This document shows positions 1 through 6,545 of a stretch of 14,132 nt of DNA, piece by piece. Source of the stretch: CAYLJO01 sp964383905 (lineage in GTDB: Bacteria > Acidobacteriota > Blastocatellia > Pyrinomonadales > Pyrinomonadaceae); assembly GCA_964383905.1 (NCBI GenBank), contig CAYLJO010000166.1, positions 1 to 14,132 on the forward strand. The letters run 5' to 3'. The first letter of the stretch is position 1, and the number at the start of each line of letters is the position of its first letter. The position numbers were made by a program, and so were the translations under genes. The notes below the pieces were generated by a model. The model was not told the DNA's origin, did no database searches, and was given only the letters and a program-made list of their open reading frames with translations.

Positions 1-48
1 CATCTGGCTTGTGCTTTGGTCACTCTCAAACGGGTTTAGGGATGGCTT

Positions 49-1057
49 CTAGTCACAGCGCGGAGTTGGGAAGTCTTGGACACGATGTCTTAAACCCAGT
101 GGCTGCATCCGGACAAGCGCGAGCAGACAGTTCTCGATTGACCAGTGGCCGCGAATTGCCCGACCCAGTTGCAAGGCATCGGCCGCGAGACTGCTAATGT
201 AGTACCTGCGCTCCCGGCTTGTCTCTTCGCCCAAGATGGTTCTTTCGCTCTCGACCATTGCTATGGTTTGCAGCCCTTTCCAGTCTGCTTTCTGGCTCAG
301 CCACTCGATGTCATCAGCGGCATAGTAGCGACGGACTTCCAGGCGACCGTGCTCACCGCCCGTGGTCTCATAACTGGTATAGACGGTCTGCTTGAACTTA
401 TCCTTTAGCGCCCAATCAAAGTATCGAACCACATCCTCATAGAGCGTCCCTTGATTAGCTTTGACCGCCAGCACATAGTCGGCCTCTTTGTCCACGATCT
501 TGGCTGCGATCTCTCTCTGGCAGCCCATCGCATCTATGGTGACGATGCAGCCAGCCACCTCTAGCATCGTGAGCAGTTCAGGGATGGCGGTGATTTCATT
601 ACTCTTAGCCTCAACCTTCACCTGCCCCAAGACCATCCGATTCTCACTGGCCCAAGCGCTGACCATATTGATCGCAGTTCTTCCTGCGGCTCGATCAAAG
701 GAGCGGCGCGACTGCTTCCCATCAATGGCGACCACCTGACCTTGAGTGAGTTCGGAGACTGAGCGGACCCACTCCAGAAAGCAGTGCCGAAATTGGCGCG
801 GATCAATGCGCCCGAAAACACGGCGAAAAGTATCATCGGAAGGGATACCGCTCTCGCAGTTCAAGGAAACTCTTGAACCACTCCTGCTTGGCTTGGCCGA
901 AGAGTTCGAATTCTTCCCAGCCGTCAGCGCCGCAGATCGTTGCACAGATCGCGATGACTAAAATGTCAATGAGCTTGTGGCGTTTGGTGCGCTCAATCCT
1001 TGGATCAGTGATACGGCTAAAATGCTCGATCAGTGTACCGGGCGTTTGCTTCTCCAT
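49..1057 (-). pseudogene. ISAs1-family DDE transposase, frameshifted and 3'-truncated
   Basis: The gene starts at ATG 1057, chosen because AAGGAGG (1064-1070) lies just upstream. The first part (1057 to about 850) encodes the family's N-terminal associated domain, with LIEHFSRITDPRI and a hydrophobic LVIAICATICGADGW stretch. At about 850 the frame changes: the first frame runs into RERYPFR-stop, while the next frame continues with GIPSDDTFRRVFGRIDP as expected. One extra base near 850 would explain it. The second part carries the catalytic-core motifs AIDGK, TIDAMGCQ and GHWSIEN, the likely D, D and E positions. After IEN (about 131) the reading frame continues to 49 with unrelated residues, so roughly the last 70 residues of a normal family member are missing. 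The two open frames are about 49-945 and 833-1057. It is most likely non-functional; a sequencing error could explain the frameshift but not the truncation. Confidence 0.85.
104..129. repeat. 26-nt near-repeat, copy 1, at broken IS end
   Basis: Positions 104-129 match 1571-1596 at 23 of 26 positions, including 17 identical bases in a row (ACAAGCGCGAGCAGACA, 113-129). The preceding GCTGCATCCGG (102-112) also occurs exactly at 1520-1530. The copy abuts the point where transposase similarity ends. Confidence 0.75.
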
Positions 1058-1118
1058 AGAAGACCTCCTTAAAATAAGGAAGTCTACACCCTTCAACGTT
1101 TAAGATGCTCTTGCCCTG
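130..1118 (-). mobile_element. ISAs1-family insertion sequence remnant
   Basis: This is the body of an ISAs1-type insertion sequence. The transposase-upstream end is probably at 1118: reading the minus strand inward, the sequence starts CAGGGCAAGAGCATC, about 60 nt ahead of the transposase start. A CAGGG-type terminus is my recollection for this family, so this end is provisional. The other end is missing. Transposase similarity stops abruptly at about 131, directly beside a 17-nt sequence that recurs at 1580-1596, so no second terminal inverted repeat or target duplication can be seen. The element looks immobile: one end lost and the transposase frameshifted. Confidence 0.7.
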
Positions 1119-1137
1119 GACCGAACGGCCGCTAAAC

Positions 1138-1167
1138 TTGACCCTACATAGCCTTAGGCCGTATCAT
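1138..1167 (+). promoter_or_regulatory. Candidate sigma-70 promoter for rpmE
   Basis: TTGACC (1138-1143) and TATCAT (1162-1167) are separated by 18 nt, each one base from consensus. Transcription would start near 1174, giving a leader of about 47 nt before rpmE. The site lies just outside the presumed IS end, so rpmE appears to keep its own promoter. Confidence 0.45.
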
Positions 1168-1220
1168 GGTGTGTTTGAAGAGAAGGTCTGAGGGCCGTCT
1201 GGGAACAAGGAAAGAGGAAA

Positions 1221-1463
1221 ATGAAAGAAGGAATTCATCCCCAATATCACGAAATCACGGTGCATTGCGCCTGCGGCGAGACATTTACCACCCGTTCCAC
1301 TCGGAAGGGTGATTTACACGTGGAAATCTGCTCGGCCTGCCACCCGTTTTTCACCGGTCGACAGAAACTGGTTGATACCGCCGGCCGCGTCGACCGTTTC
1401 AATAAGCGTTATGGCAGGAAACAGCCTGACGCCGCAAAGGGCGGCGCCACCCCGGCGCAATAA
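1221..1463 (+). CDS. rpmE: 50S ribosomal protein L31, zinc-binding type
   Basis: An 80-residue protein matching bacterial L31, a component of the large ribosomal subunit. It opens MKEGIHPQYHEITVHCACGE, the usual start of the family. Four cysteines (C16, C18, C37, C40) in a CxC plus CxxC arrangement identify the zinc-binding form rather than the zinc-free paralogue. HPFFTGRQKLVDTAGRVDRF is the other family hallmark (residues 41-60). The last 15 or so residues are a low-complexity tail. The start at 1221 is supported by an AAAGAGGA-type ribosome-binding site directly upstream. It precedes the DUF1385 gene and prfA, an arrangement seen in other bacteria. The 197-nt gap to the next gene holds an inverted repeat that may attenuate or end transcription. 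Confidence 0.97.
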   Translation: MKEGIHPQYHEITVHCACGETFTTRSTRKGDLHVEICSACHPFFTGRQKLVDTAGRVDRFNKRYGRKQPDAAKGGATPAQ

Positions 1464-1533
1464 ATTAAGGCAATGAGCAGCATCATGCGCGCGCCGCAGG
1501 TGAAAACAGTACATCTATAGCTGCATCCGGAAT

Positions 1534-1613
1534 TCAACGCCGACGCTCAAGCTGTCCGGCTCGCCCTTTGTGCATCTAAACAAGCGCGAGCAGACAAAGC
1601 GAGGTCGGCGTTG
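1534..1613. repeat. Nested inverted repeat between rpmE and DUF1385 gene
   Basis: CAACGCCGAC (1534-1543) is perfectly complementary to GTCGGCGTTG (1604-1613). Inside it, CTTTGT (1566-1571) pairs with ACAAAG (1594-1599), and CTCG with CGAG beside it. CTCTTTT follows the outer stem, so the structure could act as a weak terminator after rpmE. It contains copy 2 of the 26-nt near-repeat (1571-1596). It could instead be a small mobile palindromic element. Confidence 0.55.
1571..1596. repeat. 26-nt near-repeat, copy 2
   Basis: Second copy of the sequence at 104-129. The 17-nt identical core is 1580-1596. It lies inside the nested inverted repeat 1534-1613. Confidence 0.75.
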
Positions 1614-1660
1614 CTCTTTTGATCCCCTTCTAAGTATTACCCGTTAAAGGAAAGAAGATT

Positions 1661-2875
1661 GTGAGTACAAGCGAAAGAGATTTAATCGTCGGCGGGCAGG
1701 CCGTCATTGAAGGCGTGATGATGCGGACACCGAACGCTTACGCCATCGCCGTGCGCAAAGCCGACGGCACCATAGTCAATACGGCCGCCGCGCTGCCGAA
1801 ATGGAGCGACAAGTACCCCATTCTGAAGTTGCCGATAGTGCGCGGCGGCGTGGTCCTCGTACAATCAATGGGCCTCGGCATCAAGGCCCTGAATTACTCG
1901 GCGAACGAAGCCTTCGCCGATGCGGAGGAAGCTGCGGCAACGGAATTGGAGATCGCGCTGACGCCGGCAGTCATTGAAGGCGAGGGCGACTTTGCAGGAC
2001 TCACCGGGGCGGTGCCCGGACTCATCCCGATCCCGACTAAGAAGCGCGCCAAGGACGAGATGAAAAAGGGGACGACGGCGGCCGCCGCCGGTTCGATAGT
2101 TATCGCCCTGTTCTTCAACGTTCTGTTGTTTATCGTCGCGCCCCTTCTTTTGACAAACGCGCTTTTTATTGCGGCCGGCTGGGCAACGCCCGCCCCGCAA
2201 TCTGTCGAAGTGGCGAACGCGCAGCAAACGCCGCCAGGCTCAACCGCCGCCACACCTCGTAACGCAGCGGACGGCACGGCTCAGACGAACGCCACGTGGT
2301 ACACGCGCGCATGGGGGAGCGTGCGCACGTACCTCCACCCGGTGCGCCCGTCTGTCGCCTTTAATCTGGTTGACGGCTCGATTCGCATGATCTTTTTTCT
2401 CATCATGATCTTCAGCTTCTCGCTCCTGAAAGACATCCGCCGTGTATTTGAGTATCACGGCGCCGAGCATAAGACCGTGTTCACGTGGGAAGCGGGGCTG
2501 CCGCTGACGGTCGAGAACGCGCGCATCCAACCGCGCCAGCACCCGCGCTGCGGCACCAGTTTTTTGATGGTCGTGATGCTCGTCTCGATCCTCCTTTTTT
2601 CTGTCATCAAGTTTGATTCGCTCACTTACAACATGCTCGTACGCATCGTGCTGATCCCGGTCGTCGCGGGACTTTCCTACGAGATCATTCGGTTATCCGC
2701 CAGGAAAGAGGGCGGCCTCATCTTCAAATTGATCACACTGCCCGGCGTCTGGCTTCAGAACATCACCACCAAAGAGCCGGACGACCGGCAGCTGGAAGTC
2801 GCTATCGAAGCGCTCAAAGAGTCGCTGAAGCTCGAGCCGCCGCCCAGGGAGATGGAGGTGGCGCCACTCGCCTAA
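1661..2875 (+). CDS. DUF1385 family membrane protein (YqhQ-like)
   Basis: A 404-residue protein of the DUF1385 family, known as YqhQ in Bacillus; its biochemical role is not established. Family signatures are GGQAVIEGVMMRTP (11-24), YHGAEHKTVFTWE (265-277) and HPRCGTSFLMVV (294-305). The conserved His, Glu and Cys residues have prompted suggestions of a metal-dependent function, but that is unproven. Likely membrane segments are 143-173, 241-257, 300-317 and 325-343. It is about 80-90 residues longer than typical members such as YqhQ; the extra length lies in an acidic/alanine-rich stretch (about 82-137) and an Ala/Pro/Thr-rich linker (about 175-215) after the first membrane segment. The start is GTG at 1661, with AGGAAAG about 8 nt upstream. 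It ends 5 nt before prfA, so the two are probably co-transcribed and translationally coupled. Confidence 0.93.
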   Translation: MSTSERDLIVGGQAVIEGVMMRTPNAYAIAVRKADGTIVNTAAALPKWSDKYPILKLPIVRGGVVLVQSMGLGIKALNYSANEAFADAEEAAATELEIALTPAVIEGEGDFAGLTGAVPGLIPIPTKKRAKDEMKKGTTAAAAGSIVIALFFNVLLFIVAPLLLTNALFIAAGWATPAPQSVEVANAQQTPPGSTAATPRNAADGTAQTNATWYTRAWGSVRTYLHPVRPSVAFNLVDGSIRMIFFLIMIFSFSLLKDIRRVFEYHGAEHKTVFTWEAGLPLTVENARIQPRQHPRCGTSFLMVVMLVSILLFSVIKFDSLTYNMLVRIVLIPVVAGLSYEIIRLSARKEGGLIFKLITLPGVWLQNITTKEPDDRQLEVAIEALKESLKLEPPPREMEVAPLA

Positions 2876-2880
2876 TCTTT

Positions 2881-3957
2881 ATGCTGGAAAAACTTGACCA
2901 AATCGAAGCCCGCTACGAAGAGTTGACCAACGCGCTTTCGACGCCCGAGCTGCTGTCGGACCAGGCGGCCTACACCAGGGCGGCGAAGCAGCACCGCGCG
3001 CTCGGCGAGATCGTGGAAAAATACCGCGCGTGGAAGTCCATCAAAGACGAGATCGCCGGCGCGCGCGAGCTTCTCGAGACCGCGGATGACGAAGAGATGC
3101 GCCAACTGGCGCAAGTCGAAGTCGAAACGCTTCAGGCCCGTCTCGAACAGACGGAAGCAGACCTCAAGCTGCTGCTGATCCCGAGCGACCCGAACGACGA
3201 GAAGAACGTCATCCTGGAGATTCGCGCCGGGACCGGCGGCGACGAGGCGACCCTTTTTGCCGCCGAGATGCTGCGCATGTACGCGCGCTACGCCGAGCGG
3301 CAGCGCTGGCGCTTGGAAATTCTTGATGCTTCCGAATCCGGCGTCGGCGGTATCAAGGAAGCCATCGCTTTGATCGAAGGGGACAAGGTCTATTCCAAGC
3401 TTAAGCACGAGTCCGGCGTCCACCGCGTTCAGCGTGTGCCGCAAACGGAGGCGAGCGGCCGCATACACACATCCGCGATCACCGTCGCCGTCCTCCCGGA
3501 AGCCGAAGAGGTGGACGTCAAGATTGATCCGAAGGATCTTCGGATCGATACTTTTTGCTCTTCCGGCCCGGGCGGGCAGTCCGTCAACACGACCTATTCC
3601 GCCGTCCGCATCACGCACCTGCCGACGAACACCGTGGTCTCGATGCAGGACGAGAAATCACAGATCAAGAACCGCGAAAAGGCGATGCGCGTCCTCCGCG
3701 CGCGCCTGCAGGAGATCGAGGAACAGAAGCAGCACGAGGCTCTGGCTAGCGAGCGCCGCTCAATGGTCGGCAGCGGCGACCGCTCCGAAAAGATCCGCAC
3801 CTACAATTTCAAAGAGAACCGCGTCACGGACCACCGCATCGGCCTCACCATCCACCAACTCGACCTCGTGATGGAGGGGGCGCTCGACGAGATCATCGCG
3901 GCCCTCGTCACCCACTACCAGGCCGAGAAGCTCAAAGCCGAAGCGGTCGAAGTTTAA
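2881..3957 (+). CDS. prfA: Peptide chain release factor 1
   Basis: A full-length (358-residue) RF1, which recognises UAA and UAG in the ribosomal A site and triggers peptide release. The GGQ catalytic loop is SSGPGGQSVNTTYSAVR (about 227-243), and the upstream acidic GTGGDEA motif (117-123) is present. The codon-recognition tripeptide is PQT (187-189), in the RF1 context HRVQRVPxTEASGRIHTSA; PAT or PVT is more usual. An RF2 assignment is unlikely because there is no SPF tripeptide and no frameshift site. The ATG at 2881 lies 5 nt after the DUF1385 stop. The nearest purine-rich sequence (GGAGATGGAGG, about 2848-2858) is too far away for an ideal ribosome-binding site, which points to translational coupling. 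The partner methyltransferase gene prmC, often next door, is absent here. Confidence 0.97.
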   Translation: MLEKLDQIEARYEELTNALSTPELLSDQAAYTRAAKQHRALGEIVEKYRAWKSIKDEIAGARELLETADDEEMRQLAQVEVETLQARLEQTEADLKLLLIPSDPNDEKNVILEIRAGTGGDEATLFAAEMLRMYARYAERQRWRLEILDASESGVGGIKEAIALIEGDKVYSKLKHESGVHRVQRVPQTEASGRIHTSAITVAVLPEAEEVDVKIDPKDLRIDTFCSSGPGGQSVNTTYSAVRITHLPTNTVVSMQDEKSQIKNREKAMRVLRARLQEIEEQKQHEALASERRSMVGSGDRSEKIRTYNFKENRVTDHRIGLTIHQLDLVMEGALDEIIAALVTHYQAEKLKAEAVEV

Positions 3958-3999
3958 AAGCGGTGACAAGTCACGGGTGACAGCTCAACCGCTTATTTT
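3958..3999 (+). terminator. Possible intrinsic terminator after prfA
   Basis: AAGCGGT (3958-3964) pairs with ACCGCTT (3988-3994), followed by ATTTT (3995-3999). The stem is only 7 bp and the loop 23 nt, so it is weak. It begins immediately after the prfA stop codon and overlaps the heptad repeat. Confidence 0.4.
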
Positions 4000-4022
4000 C
4001 TCGTCGATGGTCACCTGCCACT
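3962..4022. repeat. Heptad-phased fold-back repeat, locus 1 (RGTGACA type)
   Basis: The left arm is three contiguous 7-nt units: GGTGACA (3962-3968), AGTCACG (3969-3975), GGTGACA (3976-3982). The right arm, read on the opposite strand from its outer edge, is AGTGGCA (4022-4016) then GGTGACC (4015-4009). Unit length and phase are exact although the unit sequences vary. The right arm ends 9 nt before the phosphatase ATG, where a ribosome-binding site would normally lie. The same design appears at 5403-5504 and 12160-12241. Confidence 0.6.
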
Positions 4023-4031
4023 GTTTTGATC

Positions 4032-4670
4032 ATGTCCGAAACCACCCGGGTCCTACTCATTCGTCACGGTCAATCCCAGGGCAATGCTGAAGGTCGGTTC
4101 GGCGGGCACACCGCGACGCCACTCTCGCCGCTCGGCCACCGGCAAGCGGAGGCGACCGCGCGGGTTTTAGCGGCGGAAACATTCGACGCCATTTACACGA
4201 GCGATCTTCCGCGCGCGGTGGAAACGGCGCGGCCGCTTGCCCGCCTGACGAATTTAGAGGCCGTGGAAACAGAGGCTTTCCGCGAGAGGAGCGTCGGCGT
4301 CATGGAGGGCCTGACGTTCGAGGAGGCGGCCGCGCGGCATCCAGAGCAGTACGCGGCGCTGCTCCGGCGCGACTTCGAGCACGTCATCCTGGGCGGCGAA
4401 AGCTACCGCCAAATGCTTGACCGCGCCTCCCGCCGGCTCGATCAGGCGATCGAGCGTGACAGGGGCGGGCGCATCGCCATCCTTACGCACACCGGAACAA
4501 TCTGCATTCTCACGCTTCATTTGATGGGCGCGCTCGACGCCCCGGAGCTGCGCCCGGTCTGGATCACCACCGCCAACTGCGGCATCACACGCTTCGAGCT
4601 GCGCGCCGACGGCTTCGTCCGCCTCTTAGCAATCAACGACACCAGACATCTTGCCGGACTACTGGTCTAA
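4032..4670 (+). CDS. Histidine phosphatase family protein (phosphoglycerate mutase-like)
   Basis: A 212-residue member of the histidine phosphatase (RHG) superfamily, soluble and single-domain. The catalytic motif LIRHGQSQGN has R11 and the phospho-accepting H12. DLPRAVETA carries the second arginine (R61), FRERSVGVMEG provides the likely acid (E85), and LTHTGTICIL supplies the second histidine (H153), so the active site is complete. The substrate cannot be read from sequence: members include cofactor-dependent phosphoglycerate mutase, alpha-ribazole phosphatase and broad phosphatases. I chose ATG 4032; a TTG at 4026 in frame is less likely. No good ribosome-binding site is visible, and a heptad repeat occupies that position. 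It is probably read from the prfA direction or from an unseen promoter, and converges on nuoB 78 nt away. Confidence 0.9.
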   Translation: MSETTRVLLIRHGQSQGNAEGRFGGHTATPLSPLGHRQAEATARVLAAETFDAIYTSDLPRAVETARPLARLTNLEAVETEAFRERSVGVMEGLTFEEAAARHPEQYAALLRRDFEHVILGGESYRQMLDRASRRLDQAIERDRGGRIAILTHTGTICILTLHLMGALDAPELRPVWITTANCGITRFELRADGFVRLLAINDTRHLAGLLV

Positions 4671-4748
4671 CCCGTGGAAGGTACTGTTGAATGGAAAAGC
4701 TCTTTCGTGCGGGACTAATTCTTTTGAGATTAAGGCGCCCGCCGGCGT

Positions 4749-5387
4749 TTACTTGGTTGCAGCCGTGACCACCTCTTCGGCTTCGCGGTCGAGTGGTGAG
4801 ACCTCCTGCAGGTCGTCGCCTTCGAGTTGACGCTGGCGGTGCACGGTGCCGTCGGATTCGAAGATGTAAGCGGACGGGGCCTCCCGCATGATGATATCTT
4901 GCAACCGCATCAGGCCGTACAGCAGTGCTTCGGGGCGCGGCGGGCAGCCCGGTATATAGACGTCAATCGGAATCGTCCGGTCGGCGCCCTGCATCGTCGA
5001 ATAGGAGTCGAAGGGGCCGCCGGTCGAGGCGCACGCGCCCATCGCGATCGCCCATTTCGGCTCCGGCATCTGGTCGTAGACCCTGCGCACCACCGGACCC
5101 ATCTTCAAAGTTACGGTGCCGGCAATGATAATGAGATCGCTCTGGCGAGGGCTCGGGCGAAAGACTCCCGCGCCGAAACGGTCGATGTCGAACCGCCCGG
5201 CGCCGGTCGCGATCATTTCAATCGCGCAACACGCCAGGCCGAAGGTCATCGGCCACAAAGCCGACTTGCGGGCCCAGTTCACGACCGGCGCGGCAACGTC
5301 CACGGCCTTCGCGCCGACATTCCTGCGCAGCGCGTTGAAGATAGAATCAACAGTAGTGAGAACAATTCCCTCTTGATGTTCAGCCAT
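4749..5387 (-). CDS. nuoB: NADH-quinone oxidoreductase subunit B
   Basis: A 212-residue NuoB, the peripheral-arm subunit of respiratory complex I that holds iron-sulfur cluster N2, the last electron carrier before quinone. Expected ligands are present: the tandem pair C53-C54 in FGLACCAIEM, C119 in MGACAST and C148 in PGCPPRPE. RFDIDRFGAGVFRPSPRQSD is also typical. The C-terminal tail (about 175-212) is charged and variable. The ATG at 5387 is followed by the usual N-terminal extension; only a poor ribosome-binding site is seen. It lies 120 nt downstream of nuoA on the same strand, the gap being filled by a heptad repeat. Nothing of complex I follows it: the next gene is convergent, so nuoC and later subunits must be elsewhere. 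Confidence 0.97.
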   Translation of the reverse strand: MAEHQEGIVLTTVDSIFNALRRNVGAKAVDVAAPVVNWARKSALWPMTFGLACCAIEMIATGAGRFDIDRFGAGVFRPSPRQSDLIIIAGTVTLKMGPVVRRVYDQMPEPKWAIAMGACASTGGPFDSYSTMQGADRTIPIDVYIPGCPPRPEALLYGLMRLQDIIMREAPSAYIFESDGTVHRQRQLEGDDLQEVSPLDREAEEVVTAATK

Positions 5388-5402
5388 AATACTCAGGTAT
5401 TT

Positions 5403-5504
5403 AGTAATCAGTGGTCAGTAATCAGCAGAACAGCTTTCGGGATGCTGTCTATGGAAAACCGGCAACACTGATCATTAAAAACTGATTACTGATTACCGAC
5501 CACT
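5403..5504. repeat. Heptad-phased fold-back repeat, locus 2 (RGTAATC type)
   Basis: The left arm reads AGTAATC (5403-5409), AGTGGTC (5410-5416), AGTAATC (5417-5423) in strict 7-nt phase. The right arm, read on the minus strand from 5504, gives AGTGGTC, GGTAATC, AGTAATC. Positions 5410-5425 and 5489-5504 pair at 15 of 16 positions around a 63-nt loop. It lies between nuoA and nuoB inside a presumed transcript, where the hairpin could affect mRNA processing or the ratio of the two products. Confidence 0.75.
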
Positions 5505-5507
5505 ATT

Positions 5508-5933
5508 TTATGCCCACTCAAGCGCGCCTTTGCGCCAGGCGTAGTAGTAACCGACGATCAGGATGCCGATGAAGACGAACATTTCGACGAGCGCAAACTT
5601 GGTGAACGAGAAATCATCCCCCATGAAGATGATCGCCCAGGGAAGCAGAAAGATCGTCTCCACGTCGAAGATTAGAAAAAGCATCGCGACAATATAGTAG
5701 CGCACGGTGTAGCGGTCGTGGGCCTCCGTTTTGGGATCGATGCCGCACTCGTACGGCCTCATCTTGTCTTTGCTGTAGATGATCGGCCGGACAAAGCGGC
5801 CCAGCACGATGGGCAGGACTGGGAAAATGATCGCGAAGACGAAAAAGATCATCACCGGCCAGTAAGCCGTGATCGGCCCGCCGACGGCCTGCCTCGTGGT
5901 TGTGGCCGCTTGTAGAAATATGGCGCTCAGCAT
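5508..5933 (-). CDS. nuoA: NADH-quinone oxidoreductase subunit A
   Basis: A 141-residue NuoA, a small membrane subunit of complex I near the quinone site. Three membrane helices are visible at about 23-47, 79-100 and 110-133. The diagnostic loop after helix 1 contains RPYECGIDP, followed by RYYIVAMLFLIFDVETIFLLPW, where the acidic pair in FDVE is conserved. The ATG at 5933 is the only good start; upstream there is a weak GAAGA. A promoter with a consensus -35 box lies at 5993-6021, so nuoAB forms its own transcription unit separate from the carB-mog genes behind it. The 5' untranslated region of about 50 nt contains a small GCCCG/CGGGC hairpin (5957-5972). Confidence 0.96.
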   Translation of the reverse strand: MLSAIFLQAATTTRQAVGGPITAYWPVMIFFVFAIIFPVLPIVLGRFVRPIIYSKDKMRPYECGIDPKTEAHDRYTVRYYIVAMLFLIFDVETIFLLPWAIIFMGDDFSFTKFALVEMFVFIGILIVGYYYAWRKGALEWA

Positions 5934-5992
5934 TGTGTCTTCAAACCGAACCAGATGCCCGTGCTCTCGGGCGTGAATTGACTCTCTAAGTG

Positions 5993-6021
5993 ATACTATG
6001 CGGCGGTAAGCTCATTGTCAA
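5993..6021 (-). promoter_or_regulatory. Promoter for nuoAB
   Basis: On the minus strand TTGACA (6021-6016), a 17-nt spacer and TAGTAT (5998-5993) match the sigma-70 pattern: the -35 is perfect and the -10 matches 4 of 6. Transcription would start near 5986, about 53 nt ahead of nuoA. Confidence 0.65.
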
Positions 6022-6046
6022 ACAAGCTTTTTAGCTTATGCGCCGA

Positions 6047-6541
6047 TCACGCTTCCGTGTGCGGCCGGCCCGCAAGCAGCGCAATTGCGTGTGGGAGAAC
6101 AGGCTTAATAATGGCAAAGCACGCCTTGACGCCCGCGGGCGAGCCCGGCAAGTTGACGATCAATGCCTCTGAACGGATGCCGCAAACCCCGCGCGAGATC
6201 ATCGACATCGGCGTCTGCTTGAGCGTTTCGATCCGCATCGCTTCAGCCAGACCCGGCGCCTCCTTTTGAATGGCCGCGCGCGTCGCTTCCGGCGTGTTGT
6301 CGCGCGGGGCTACGCCCGTTCCCCCCGTGGTCAACACCAGGTTAACATCGGGGCGATCCGCAAACGCGCGCAGCTTTTCCGCCAGAGGATCAAGATCATC
6401 CGGTAAAACTTCCGTGGCGACGATCTTCGCGCCGATGCCTTCGAGCAGCTCAACGAGCACCGGTCCCGACTCATCCCGCTGCTCGCCCCGCGAGCAGCGG
6501 TCACTCACGGTAATCACCACCGCGCGTATCTCTACAGCCAT
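6047..6541 (-). CDS. Molybdopterin adenylyltransferase-type protein (Mog/MoaB family)
   Basis: A 164-residue MoCF-domain protein for molybdenum cofactor synthesis. Mog-type members adenylylate molybdopterin before metal insertion; MoaB-type members have the same fold, so I do not choose a symbol. Family motifs are VSDRCSRGEQRDESGP (12-27), the nucleotide-binding TTGGTGVAPRDNTPEAT (71-87) and NLPGSPAGVKACF (130-142). Length is normal and the C terminus intact. The ATG at 6541 lies only 4 nt from an assembly gap, so its ribosome-binding site cannot be seen. It is downstream of the CoA-binding gene and carB on the same strand and is probably the last gene of that operon. No other molybdenum cofactor gene is in the window. 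Confidence 0.93.
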   Translation of the reverse strand: MAVEIRAVVITVSDRCSRGEQRDESGPVLVELLEGIGAKIVATEVLPDDLDPLAEKLRAFADRPDVNLVLTTGGTGVAPRDNTPEATRAAIQKEAPGLAEAMRIETLKQTPMSMISRGVCGIRSEALIVNLPGSPAGVKACFAIIKPVLPHAIALLAGRPHTEA

Positions 6542-6545
6542 CGCA

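Noticed and set aside
1..100. Left edge searched for a gene or second IS end
   Set aside because: Only a 7-bp GGGTTTA/TAAACCC pairing is seen; no frame or terminus can be supported.
2872..3618. 248-codon minus-strand frame opposite prfA
   Set aside because: It is antisense to a well-conserved gene, its product resembles no family, and long antisense frames are expected in GC-rich coding DNA.
3962..3982. Short regular repeats suggesting a CRISPR array
   Set aside because: Units are 7 nt and contiguous, with no spacers or cas genes; the same holds for the other two repeat loci.
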